Positions 9,096-17,264 of a DNA stretch of 64,000 nt are shown here, in pieces; within the stretch, counting starts at the first letter, position 1, and each line of letters opens with the position of its first letter. The position numbers and the translations under genes were made by a program. The notes under the pieces were generated by a model. It saw only the letters and a program-made list of their open reading frames with translations, was not told the origin of the DNA and did no database searches. This DNA comes from Azospirillum oleiclasticum (lineage in GTDB: Bacteria > Pseudomonadota > Alphaproteobacteria > Azospirillales > Azospirillaceae), in the NCBI RefSeq assembly GCF_013423485.1, contig NZ_JABFFR010000019.1, forward strand, positions 141,902-205,901, read 5' to 3'.

Positions 9096-10460
9096 ATGGG
9101 TATCGAGATCGGGATCGAGTCGCTCACCATCCTCATGGTGGTGTCGCTGGTGGTGCTGCTGGCCGCCGGCCTGCCCATGGCCTTCGTCACGGGCGGGCTG
9201 GGCTGCGTCTTCCTCTTCGTCTTCGGCTCGCTCCAGGACCTGACGCTGGTGCCGAGCCGCATCTTCCCCTTCATGACCAACCACGACCTCGCCGCCATCC
9301 CGCTCTACATCTTCATGGCGGCGGTGCTGGAACGGGTCGGGATCATCGAGCAGCTGTTCGACACCGCCTACAAGGTGCTGGGCGGCATGCCGGGCGGGCT
9401 CGCCTCGGCGGCGGTGGTGGCCTGCACCATCCTGGCCGCGGTCTGCGGCGTGGTCGGGGCGACCGAGGTCGCCATGGGCATCATCGCCCTGCCCGCCATG
9501 CTGCGCCGCAACTACAACCCGGAACTCGCCATGGGCTCGATCCTGGCGGGCGGCACGCTGGGCATCCTGATCCCGCCCTCGGTGATGGCGATCGTCTACG
9601 CCGTGGTGGCGCAGCAGTCGGTGGGCGAACTGCTGATCGGCTGCGTGTTCCCCGGCCTGCTGCTGTCGGGCATGTACATCGCCTATGTCACCATCCGCTG
9701 CGTCATCGACCCGACGCTGGGGCCGCCGCTGCCGCCGGAGGAGCGCGTCTCCACCCGCGAGAAGCTGGCCCTGATGAAGGGCATCATCCCGCCGGCCATC
9801 CTGATCGTGCTGGTGGTGGGCGTGCTGTTCACCGGGGCGGCGACGCCGGTGGAGGCGGCCGGCATCGGCACCTTCGGCGCCCTGGTCATCGCCGGCACCT
9901 CGCGCGCGCTGACCTGGGACGTGATCGGGCAGGCCGGGCTGGCCACCGTGCGCGCGGTCGCCATGGTCATGTGGATCTTCTTCGGTGCCACCATCCTGGT
10001 CGGCTTCTACATCGTGGAGGGCGGGCAGACCTTCATCGCGGAGAGCATCCTGGGCACCGGGCTCGGCGCCTACGGCATCCTGTTCGTGATGATGGTGATC
10101 CTGTTCATACTGGGCATGTTGATCGACTGGATCGGCATCCTGCTGCTGACCGTGCCGATCTTCCTGCCGATCCTGGCCAAGCTGAGCTTCGACGGCCTGT
10201 TGGGCTTGCCGGGCGTGGAATCGAAGGACGTGGCGCTGTGGTACGGCGTGATCTTCATGGTCAACATGCAGATGGCCTTCCTGTCGCCGCCCTTCGGCTA
10301 CTCGCTGTTCTACCTGAAGAGCGTCGCCCCGCCGGAGATCACCATGATCCAGGTGATCCGCGCCGCCATTCCCTTCCTGTTCCTCCAGGGGATCGGGCTG
10401 ACGCTGGTGATCGTGTTCCCGGAGATCGCCCTCTGGCTGCCCCGGCAGGTGTACGGCTGA
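9096..10460 (+). CDS. dctM: TRAP transporter large permease subunit DctM
   Basis: 454 aa, normal DctM length. About twelve hydrophobic segments and the typical family features [36 protein letters not shown] and [12 protein letters not shown] are visible. DctM forms the sodium-driven translocation pathway of the tripartite ATP-independent periplasmic transporters. It is the last gene of the dctP-dctQ-dctM operon and is followed by a GC-rich hairpin. Nothing looks broken. Confidence 0.93.
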   Translation: MGIEIGIESLTILMVVSLVVLLAAGLPMAFVTGGLGCVFLFVFGSLQDLTLVPSRIFPFMTNHDLAAIPLYIFMAAVLERVGIIEQLFDTAYKVLGGMPGGLASAAVVACTILAAVCGVVGATEVAMGIIALPAMLRRNYNPELAMGSILAGGTLGILIPPSVMAIVYAVVAQQSVGELLIGCVFPGLLLSGMYIAYVTIRCVIDPTLGPPLPPEERVSTREKLALMKGIIPPAILIVLVVGVLFTGAATPVEAAGIGTFGALVIAGTSRALTWDVIGQAGLATVRAVAMVMWIFFGATILVGFYIVEGGQTFIAESILGTGLGAYGILFVMMVILFILGMLIDWIGILLLTVPIFLPILAKLSFDGLLGLPGVESKDVALWYGVIFMVNMQMAFLSPPFGYSLFYLKSVAPPEITMIQVIRAAIPFLFLQGIGLTLVIVFPEIALWLPRQVYG

Positions 10461-10475
10461 GGCGTTGCGACGCGC

Positions 10476-10506
10476 CGGTCGGGCGGGCGCCGCGCCCGCC
10501 CGACCG
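10476..10506. terminator. GC-rich hairpin after the TRAP operon
   Basis: Arms at 10476-10490 and 10492-10506 are perfectly complementary over 15 nt (about 13 pairs after allowing a loop). It lies 15 nt after the dctM stop and upstream of pgk. No clear T-run follows, so it may act with Rho or only as a stabiliser. Confidence 0.5.
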
Positions 10507-10590
10507 GGCGGTTGCATCGCGGCGCGCGCTGTGCTTCGTTTCGCCCCAAACGCGAAACCACAGACGCGAGCCAACGGGAGCACCGCCGCC

Positions 10591-11787
10591 ATGAGCGATT
10601 TCAACACCATCGACGATCTGGACGTGAACGGACGCACGGTGCTGGTTCGCGCCGACCTCAACGTGCCGGCCAAGGATGGGGCGGTCACCGACACCACCCG
10701 CATCGACCGCCTCGCCCCAACCCTGACCGAGCTGGCGGGCAAGGGTGCCAAGGTGGTGGTGCTCTCGCACTTCGGCCGGCCGAAGGGCGGGCCGGACACC
10801 AAGAACTCGCTGCGCATCGTGCTGCCCGCCCTGTCCAAGGCGGTGGGGCAGGAGGTCGCCTTCGCCGGGGATTGCGTGGGCGACACGGCCGCCGCCGCGG
10901 TGGCGGCCCTGCAGCCCGGCGGCATCCTGCTGCTGGAGAACACCCGCTTCCACGCGGAGGAGGAGAAGAACGACCCCGCCTTCGCCAAGGCGATGGCTTC
11001 CCTCGGCGACCTCTACGTCAACGACGCCTTCTCCGCCGCGCACCGGGCGCACGCCTCGACCGAGGGGGTGGCGCACCATCTGCCCGCCGCCGCCGGCCGC
11101 CTGATGCAGGCCGAGCTGGACGCGCTGACCAAGGCGCTGGAGAAGCCGGAGCGGCCGGTCTGCGCCGTGGTCGGCGGGGCCAAGATCTCCACCAAGCTCG
11201 ACCTGCTCGGCAACCTCGTGACCAAGGTGGACATGCTGGCGCTGGGCGGCGGCATGGCCAACACCTTCCTCTACGCCCAGGGCGTGGACGTCGGCGCCTC
11301 GCTGGCCGAGAAGGACATGGCCGACCAGGCCCGCGAGATCATGCGCAAGGCGGAGGCCGCCGGCTGCGAGCTGCTGCTGCCCAAGGACTTCGTGGTCGCC
11401 AAGGAGTTCAAGGCCGGCGCCGCCAGCCGTGTTGTGGCGGCCGAGTCCATCGGCGCCGACGAGATGGCGCTGGACGTCGGCCCGGCGACGGTCGAGTTCC
11501 TGGGGCTGAAGCTCCAGGGCGCCAAGACCGTGGTGTGGAACGGCCCGCTCGGCGCCTTCGAGATCAAGCCCTTCGACGCCGGCACCAACGCCGTCGCCGG
11601 CCTCGTCGCCGAGCGCACCGCCGAGGGCCGCCTGCTCTCGGTCGCCGGCGGCGGCGACACGGTGGCGGCCCTGGCCTCCGCCGGGGTCGAGGAGAAGTTC
11701 ACCTATGTCAGCGCCGCCGGCGGCGCCTTCCTGGAATGGCTGGAAGGCAAGGCGCTGCCGGGCGTTGCGGCGCTGCGGAAGAAGTAA
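10591..11787 (+). CDS. pgk: Phosphoglycerate kinase
   Basis: 398 aa, the normal length. The substrate-binding signature LVRADLNVP sits near residues 17-25, SHFGRPKGG near 59, and the glycine-rich nucleotide loops ([14 protein letters not shown] and [12 protein letters not shown]) lie in the C-terminal lobe. The enzyme interconverts 1,3-bisphosphoglycerate and 3-phosphoglycerate with ADP/ATP in glycolysis and gluconeogenesis. It appears monocistronic here: it follows the TRAP operon after a hairpin and faces a convergent gene 25 nt downstream. Start at ATG 10591; upstream extensions in frame have shadow-like composition. Confidence 0.97.
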   Translation: MSDFNTIDDLDVNGRTVLVRADLNVPAKDGAVTDTTRIDRLAPTLTELAGKGAKVVVLSHFGRPKGGPDTKNSLRIVLPALSKAVGQEVAFAGDCVGDTAAAAVAALQPGGILLLENTRFHAEEEKNDPAFAKAMASLGDLYVNDAFSAAHRAHASTEGVAHHLPAAAGRLMQAELDALTKALEKPERPVCAVVGGAKISTKLDLLGNLVTKVDMLALGGGMANTFLYAQGVDVGASLAEKDMADQAREIMRKAEAAGCELLLPKDFVVAKEFKAGAASRVVAAESIGADEMALDVGPATVEFLGLKLQGAKTVVWNGPLGAFEIKPFDAGTNAVAGLVAERTAEGRLLSVAGGGDTVAALASAGVEEKFTYVSAAGGAFLEWLEGKALPGVAALRKK

Positions 11788-11812
11788 GGAACCGGTGCGC
11801 GGGGCGGCGCGC

Positions 11813-12382
11813 CTACGCCGCCTCGCTCAGCGCCGGCACCGGCTGGCTGTGCAGGCACTGGACGGTGAAGGGGGCGCGGACGCCGCCGCTGAACAGCTCG
11901 GCCACTTCCAGCGCGCGGCGCACCCGCGCCTCCGGCGACAGGCCGATGGTGGAGGCGAGCGAGCCCAGCGCGTAGTCGGCCCCGCAACCGATGGCGTGGT
12001 AGCCGCGCATGGCCTCCCCCACCTGATAATCGGACTGGACGGAGAAGAGCCGGCCCTCGGTGGCGACCAGGAAGTTGCCGCCGGACTCGACGTCGTTCGA
12101 CTTGTGGGCGTAGCCGCCGTCCTTCAGGCAACCGCGCACCGCGTCCACGAACTCCACCACCATGTAGCGGAACAGGTCCTCGTCCGGCGCGCGTTCCGGC
12201 ACCTCCAGCTTGTAGTGGAGGAGCTGGCCCATGCGGAAGGAATTGGTGAAGCCGATCAGCATGCCGGCGTTGTGGAACACCTTGGTGTCCGCCCGCACGG
12301 TGATGTCCAGCCCCGACACCCCGGCACTGTCGCCACCCATCCACACGCGGTCGCCATCGACCAGGCCCACGATGCAGGTCAT
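11813..12382 (-). CDS. Proteasome-fold Ntn hydrolase
   Basis: 189 aa from ATG 12382, which follows an AGAGG ribosome site; a GTG two codons upstream is the alternative. After removal of Met the chain begins with Thr, and Asp and Lys then fall at mature positions 17 (GGDSAG) and 33 (ADTKVF). These are the positions of the Thr1/Asp17/Lys33 triad of proteasome beta subunits and HslV, so an active self-compartmentalising protease is plausible. It is shorter than Anbu (about 240 aa). There is no hslU or other unfoldase in the neighbourhood. The pairing with an SLC13 transporter gene upstream on the same strand is probably accidental. Confidence 0.7.
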   Translation of the reverse strand: MTCIVGLVDGDRVWMGGDSAGVSGLDITVRADTKVFHNAGMLIGFTNSFRMGQLLHYKLEVPERAPDEDLFRYMVVEFVDAVRGCLKDGGYAHKSNDVESGGNFLVATEGRLFSVQSDYQVGEAMRGYHAIGCGADYALGSLASTIGLSPEARVRRALEVAELFSGGVRAPFTVQCLHSQPVPALSEAA

Positions 12383-12486
12383 GTCCACCCTCTTCCGGTT
12401 GCAACGGGAAAAGGGTGGCCGCGGGTGGTTAACCGATTCTTTCGGTACGCGGGCGTGGCCGGTGACAAAATTTCATCATTCCGCCG

Positions 12487-14256
12487 TCAGAACGGAAAGA
12501 ACACCGGGATCAGCAGGCTCGCCACCGCCCAGAACAGCAGGTCGAGCGGCAGGCCGATGCGCACGAAATCCATGTATTTGTAACCCCCGGCGCCATAGAC
12601 GAACAGATGCGTCTGGTAACCGATGGGCGTGGCGAAGCCGTTGGACGCGGCGAACATCACCGCCACGATGAAGGGCCGCGCATCGACGCCGAGCTGGTCG
12701 GCGATGCCGATGGCGATCGGCGTCAGCAGCACGCCGACGGCGTTGTTGGACGCGATCTCCGTCAGCACGACACCCAGCAGATAAAGCAGCGACAGCACCA
12801 CATGCGGCCCGAACTGCCCGGTGACCGCGGTGATGGACTGGGCGATCAGTTCCACCCCGCCGGTCTTCTCCAGCGCCAACCCCAGTGGCAGCATGCCGAA
12901 GATCATGAACAGGATGCGCCAGTCGATGGACTTGTAGAGGTCGGCGTGCGGCACGCAGCCCAGAACCACCACCACGATGGCCGCGACCAGGGCCAGCGCC
13001 ACGATGGGCAACACATCGCCGGCCGACAGCACCACCACCGCGGCCACCGCGGCGACGGCGATCCACGCCTTGTCGCGGCGCATCGGCCGGTGCTCGGGCT
13101 GGGTCAGGTTGATGAGGTCGCCGGACGCCACCAGCCGGCGGATGCCGTCGGCCGGCCCCTCCAGCAGCAGCGTGTCGCCGACCTCCAGCTGCACCTCCTC
13201 GAACCGGTTGCGCAGGTTCACACCCTGGCGGTGCACGGCGATGATGTAGACGCCGTAGCGCCGGCGCAGGTTGAACTCCGCCAGCCGGTGCCCGACGAAG
13301 CCGGAGCGGGGGCCGACGATCCCCTCGACCACCAGCGTGCTGCTGGTCTGGATCTCGTGCAGGTCCTCCGTATCGAAACCGACGCCGGCGCGCTCGCGCA
13401 GGCCCATCAGCCCGGCGACCGCGGCCTTGACGACCACCCGGTCGCCGGCCTCCAGCCGCACCTCGCCCAGGCCGCGGCGCAGCGATTCGTCGCCGCGGAT
13501 CACGTCGATGACCCGGCCGTCGGCGGGGGTGGCCAGCTTCGCCTCCACCACCGACTTGCCGATCAGGTCGGATCCCGCGAGCACCACCACCTCGGTCAGG
13601 AAACGGCGCTGCGGCTGGTCGGACAGCAGGTCCGACGCCGTCTCCCGGTCCGGCAGCAGCCGGCCCGAGGTGAGCACCAGATAGGCGATGCCGACCAGTG
13701 ACAGGCAGAAGCCGAGCGGCGCGATCTCGAACAGGCCGAAGGGCGCCTGCCCCATCCGCTGCGCCACCCCGTCCACCAGCAGGTTGGTCGAGGTGCCGAT
13801 CAGCGAGCAGGTGCCGCCGAAGATGGCGGCGTAGGACAACGGGATCAGCATCTTCGACGGCGCCAGCGACAGGTGCCGGCACAGCCGGATCGCCACCGGC
13901 GTCAGGATCACCACCACCGGCGTGTTGTTGATGAAGGCGGAGATGGCCGCGGTCAGCAGGGTCAGCCCCAGCAGCGCCCGCACCCGCGTGTGGCCGATCA
14001 TCCGCGTCGCGGTGTCGCCCACCGCCTCCACCACGCCCGTCCTCTCGAGCGCCGCCGACAGCACGAACATGGCGCCCACGGTGATGACACCGGGGTTGGA
14101 GAACACCTCCAGCGTCTCCTTCGTGGTCAGGATGCCCGACACCAGCAGCACCGCGGTGGTCGACAGCGCCACCAGATCCGGCGGCACCCATTCGCGGATG
14201 AAGGCCAGGAAGACCACCGCCAGCAGCACCAGCACGAAGACCTGATCCATCGTCAT
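12487..14256 (-). CDS. SLC13/DASS-type anion transporter with two RCK-C (TrkA-C) domains
   Basis: 589 aa from ATG 14256, which has an AAGGAG site 9 nt upstream. The N-terminal block of membrane helices (about residues 1-180) includes the NTPVV motif (SAFINNTPVVVILTP) of the citrate/divalent-anion family. Two TrkA-C-like cytoplasmic domains follow at about 205-290 and 295-380. A second block of helices with the matching SNNAVGVLLTP motif (about 400-589) completes the inverted-repeat transporter. Proteins with this layout carry sulfate, dicarboxylates or related anions with sodium. The TrkA-C domains usually regulate by ligand binding. It is divergent from secF. The much longer upstream open frame overlaps secF antisense and is rejected. 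Confidence 0.88.
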   Translation of the reverse strand: MTMDQVFVLVLLAVVFLAFIREWVPPDLVALSTTAVLLVSGILTTKETLEVFSNPGVITVGAMFVLSAALERTGVVEAVGDTATRMIGHTRVRALLGLTLLTAAISAFINNTPVVVILTPVAIRLCRHLSLAPSKMLIPLSYAAIFGGTCSLIGTSTNLLVDGVAQRMGQAPFGLFEIAPLGFCLSLVGIAYLVLTSGRLLPDRETASDLLSDQPQRRFLTEVVVLAGSDLIGKSVVEAKLATPADGRVIDVIRGDESLRRGLGEVRLEAGDRVVVKAAVAGLMGLRERAGVGFDTEDLHEIQTSSTLVVEGIVGPRSGFVGHRLAEFNLRRRYGVYIIAVHRQGVNLRNRFEEVQLEVGDTLLLEGPADGIRRLVASGDLINLTQPEHRPMRRDKAWIAVAAVAAVVVLSAGDVLPIVALALVAAIVVVVLGCVPHADLYKSIDWRILFMIFGMLPLGLALEKTGGVELIAQSITAVTGQFGPHVVLSLLYLLGVVLTEIASNNAVGVLLTPIAIGIADQLGVDARPFIVAVMFAASNGFATPIGYQTHLFVYGAGGYKYMDFVRIGLPLDLLFWAVASLLIPVFFPF

Positions 14257-14433
14257 CGGCTGCTGCTCCTTCTTGCGTCGGTTGCGAGGATTGTGGAGCG
14301 GCGAGCGGAATGGCGCAAGCTGCGCCGCACAAGCGGGCGGCAGCGCGGCGGGGACCTTCCCCTTTTCCTTGCCCTCGGCGGTGAAAGCCGGTAAGCCGGG
14401 ATGGAGCCCGCACCGACCGGTTATGGAAAGCCC

Positions 14434-15372
14434 ATGCGCCTGTTGCGTTTCCTGCCCGACGAGACTCATTTCGATTTCGTCGGCAAGCGTCTGATCGCCT
14501 TCGCTCTTTCGGCGGCGCTGTTCGTCCTGACACTCGGCTCGCTCGGCGTTCAGGGACTGAATCTCGGCATCGATTTCGCCGGCGGCATCCTGATCGAGGC
14601 GAAGTCCGGCCAGGACATCGACGTGGGCGCCCTGCGCGCGACGCTGGGATCCAAGGACCTCGGCGGCGTCGAGCTGCAGCAGTTCGGTGGCCCGCGCGAC
14701 ATCCTGATCCGCGTGCAGCAGCAGGAGGGCGGCGAGGCGGCCAACCGCGCCGCCATCGAAACCGTGCGCGGCACCTTGGGCCCCGGCTGGGAATACCGCC
14801 GGGTGGAGCTGGTCGGGCCGAAAGTGGGCGGCGAGCTGCTGCGCGACGGCGTGATCGCGACGGTGCTGGCGATCCTGGGCATCACGGCCTATGTCGCCTT
14901 CCGTTTCGAATGGCAGTTCGGCGTGGCCGCCCTGATCGCCACCGCGCACGACGTGGTCTGCACGCTCGGGCTCTTCACGCTGTTCCAGCTCGAGTTCGAT
15001 CTGACCGCGGTGGCGGCGCTGCTGACGCTGGCCGGTTACTCGATCAACGACACGGTGGTCGTCTTCGACCGCATCCGCGAGACGATGCGGCGGCAGAAGT
15101 CCTGGGACATGCGGATGCTGATCAATGAATCGGTGAACCAGACGCTGTCGCGCACCATCCTGACCAGCGGTTCCACTCTGCTGGCGATCCTGCCGCTGCT
15201 GATGTTCGGCGGCAGCGCGCTGTTCAACTTCACGCTGGCGCTGACCTTCGGCATCCTGTTGGGGACCTACTCCTCGGTCTATGTCGCGGCGGCGCTGCTG
15301 CTCTACATGAAACCGATCCGCCCCGGCCGCCCCGTGGCCGGCGAAGCGGCAACCGCGGGCGAGGGACGTTGA
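14434..15372 (+). CDS. secF: Protein translocase subunit SecF
   Basis: 312 aa from ATG 14434; an upstream in-frame ATG at 14401 would add eleven residues. Six transmembrane helices are visible, with the SecF signatures [11 protein letters not shown] in the first periplasmic loop and [17 protein letters not shown] in the fourth helix. SecDF uses the proton gradient to pull exported proteins through SecYEG. Here secD is not directly upstream, as it is in most genomes; the upstream gene is a divergent transporter. The tatA gene follows by 4 nt, so the two export components are probably co-transcribed. Confidence 0.93.
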   Translation: MRLLRFLPDETHFDFVGKRLIAFALSAALFVLTLGSLGVQGLNLGIDFAGGILIEAKSGQDIDVGALRATLGSKDLGGVELQQFGGPRDILIRVQQQEGGEAANRAAIETVRGTLGPGWEYRRVELVGPKVGGELLRDGVIATVLAILGITAYVAFRFEWQFGVAALIATAHDVVCTLGLFTLFQLEFDLTAVAALLTLAGYSINDTVVVFDRIRETMRRQKSWDMRMLINESVNQTLSRTILTSGSTLLAILPLLMFGGSALFNFTLALTFGILLGTYSSVYVAAALLLYMKPIRPGRPVAGEAATAGEGR

Positions 15373-15376
15373 GACG

Positions 15377-15562
15377 ATGGGTAGCTTCAGCATCGCGCAC
15401 TGGCTGATCGTTCTGGCGGTGGTCGTGCTCCTGTTCGGGGCCGGCAAACTGCCGCGCCTGATGGGGGACGCCGCCAAGGGCATCAAGGCCTTCAAGGCCA
15501 ACCTGAAGGATGACGACACGGCCGCCGCCCCGCCGGCCACGCGGCCGACCACCGACGCCTGA
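15377..15562 (+). CDS. tatA: Sec-independent translocase subunit TatA
   Basis: 61 aa. A single N-terminal membrane helix ([22 protein letters not shown]) is followed by the amphipathic helix hinge [21 protein letters not shown], the TatA/E signature, and a short charged tail. TatA oligomers form the Tat pore for folded proteins such as the twin-arginine DctP of this window. No tatB or tatC follows, so they must lie elsewhere. The gene starts 4 nt after secF. Confidence 0.92.
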   Translation: MGSFSIAHWLIVLAVVVLLFGAGKLPRLMGDAAKGIKAFKANLKDDDTAAAPPATRPTTDA

Positions 15563-15704
15563 CGGCCTGGGGTGGACAGGCTGCGCCCGGGTTCCGGGCG
15601 CATCGGCGGTTGAACGGGCCGCAAAATCCCGTCATACAGTAGGGCCGAACCCGGCGGCAGGTCCGTCGGGATTTTCGCGGCCACCCTGGATTCGTGCGGC
15701 CAAC

Positions 15705-16658
15705 GTGAGCTTCAAGGACGAACTGAACGCCGCCGGAGCCAAGGCGGCAGCGCCGCCCCCATCCGGCACCGACGACATCGCCCGGCTGCTGCGCGCGCTG
15801 AACGAGGACCTGAAGGACGAGGAGCCCGCCCTCCGGCTGGATGAAGGCCCCGAGGACGAGGAGGAGCCGCGCCGCGACCGCGGCGTTCCGGTGATGATGA
15901 TCGCCGCCGCCCTTCTGGCCGCGGTGGGGATCGGGCTTGCCGTGGTGATGTTCGACGGTGGCGGGGAGGTGCCGCCGGAAACGTCCCGGCCGACGGTCGC
16001 CGCCGTTCCCGCCCCCTCCGCCACCACGGCCACGCCCGGCGCCCAGCCGGAAGCGCTGATCGCACGGGCCGCGACCACCACGCCGGCCCTTGCCCCGGCA
16101 CCCACCCCGGCCCCGGAGCCGGCCGGCGCTCCAGCACCGGCCGCCGCCGCGCCGGCCCCGCAGCAACCCGCATCGGCTCCAGCCGCCGTCCCTGCCGTTC
16201 CCGCTCCGGCCAGCACCGCCGAGTTGCAGGCGATGCTGCGTACGCCCGCCCCGACGACGGAACCGGCGGCGCCCCCGCCCAGCCGTGCGGTCGCTCCCAC
16301 CCCCGCGCCTGCCCCCACACCGCGACAAGCCGCCGCGACCCCGCCCCCCGCGCCAGCGCCACGAGCTGCGGCGCCAGCTTCCACGCCGCCGGCCGCAGCG
16401 CCGGCCGCGCCGGCCGGCGACGGGCACTACGCGGTGCAGGTCGGCTCCTTCGGCGTGCCGGAGAACGCCACCGCCTTGCAGCGCCGTCTCGCGGAACGCG
16501 GCTTCAACGCCTACGCGCTGGACTGGACCGACCGCAACCAGCGCTCCTGGCGGGTGGTCCGCGTCGGCAATTTCCGGACCGACGCCGAGGCGCGCCGCGC
16601 CGCCGAGGACCTGAAGACCCGCCTCAGCCTGCCGGTGCAGGTCGTCACCACGCGCTGA
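15705..16658 (+). CDS. SPOR-domain membrane protein
   Basis: 317 aa from GTG 15705. A charged cytoplasmic N-terminus (about 60 residues) precedes one transmembrane helix (about 64-85). A long Ala/Pro-rich linker (about 90-235) reaches across the periplasm to a C-terminal SPOR domain (about 240-317; YAVQVGSF at its start, WRVVRVGNF in the middle). SPOR domains bind denuded peptidoglycan glycan strands at septa, so the protein is probably recruited to the division site, as FtsN and DamX are. The Pro/Ala linker makes several antisense frames look open; these are artefacts. It is not an FtsN by any specific motif I can see. Confidence 0.82.
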   Translation: MSFKDELNAAGAKAAAPPPSGTDDIARLLRALNEDLKDEEPALRLDEGPEDEEEPRRDRGVPVMMIAAALLAAVGIGLAVVMFDGGGEVPPETSRPTVAAVPAPSATTATPGAQPEALIARAATTTPALAPAPTPAPEPAGAPAPAAAAPAPQQPASAPAAVPAVPAPASTAELQAMLRTPAPTTEPAAPPPSRAVAPTPAPAPTPRQAAATPPPAPAPRAAAPASTPPAAAPAAPAGDGHYAVQVGSFGVPENATALQRRLAERGFNAYALDWTDRNQRSWRVVRVGNFRTDAEARRAAEDLKTRLSLPVQVVTTR

Positions 16659-16871
16659 TCCAAAACGGCCGATCGCGCCCGCCGATCCCGGTTACGCCCC
16701 GCAACGATATGCCGCAGCGGCTCCCATCAGGGATCGCTGATGCGACCGGGGGGCCGGCTTGATTCGCCGGCGGCCTTGTCGGTACAGTGACCGCATCGGG
16801 TCCCTTCAAAACCCGACAACGACGAAGATCGTCCCCGGTGGAGGGACGACGGATCGGAGGATACGCGGGCC
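16659..16871. other. Intergenic region upstream of the receiver/exonuclease operon
   Basis: 213 nt with no convincing gene. It must hold the promoter of the 16872-19456 pair; I see no clear consensus pair. An AGGAT ribosome-site-like sequence precedes the ATG at 16872. Confidence 0.4.
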
Positions 16872-17264
16872 ATGCAGCCGTCGATACTCGTCGCCGACGA
16901 CGAGCCGAGCATCGTGCTTTCCCTGCAGGTGCTGTTGCAGAAGGCCGGATACCGCGTGCGCGTCGCCCGCAACGGCGAGGAGGCGCTGCAATCCGTGGCC
17001 GAGGAGCGGCCGGACCTGATCCTGCTCGACGCCATGATGCCCAAGCGCGACGGTTTCGACGTCTGCCAGTCCTTGCGCGCCGATCCGGGCTGCCAGGATC
17101 TGATCATCATCATGCTGACCGCGCGCAGCCGTGACGTGGAGCGGCAGAAGGGCATGGCGCTGGGGGCCACCGACTACATCACCAAGCCCTTCTCCACGCG
17201 CGAGCTGGTCGCCGTCGTGCGCAAGCATCTGCCGCTGCCGGACGCGGCGGGGGGCGCGGCATGA
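16872..17264 (+). CDS. Single-domain response regulator (receiver)
   Basis: 130 aa, receiver domain only. The acidic pocket (ADDEP, residues 9-13), the phospho-acceptor Asp in LLDAMMPKRDG (about 55) and the conserved Lys in YITKPFSTREL are all present, so it should be phosphorylatable. It has no output domain and must act by protein contact. It overlaps the next gene by 4 nt (ATGA), which suggests it works with the exonuclease-fused sensor or with the symporter-kinase downstream. Confidence 0.88.
   Translation: MQPSILVADDEPSIVLSLQVLLQKAGYRVRVARNGEEALQSVAEERPDLILLDAMMPKRDGFDVCQSLRADPGCQDLIIIMLTARSRDVERQKGMALGATDYITKPFSTRELVAVVRKHLPLPDAAGGAA

Noticed and set aside
7863..10988. A 1041-codon minus-strand frame antisense to dctQ, dctM and pgk
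   Set aside because: It runs against three clear gene families. Its composition (Gln, Arg, His, Gly-rich) is that of a GC-skewed shadow.
12487..15684. The SLC13 frame extended to 1065 codons
   Set aside because: The extra N-terminal half is antisense to secF and tatA. A proper start with an AAGGAG site exists at 14256.
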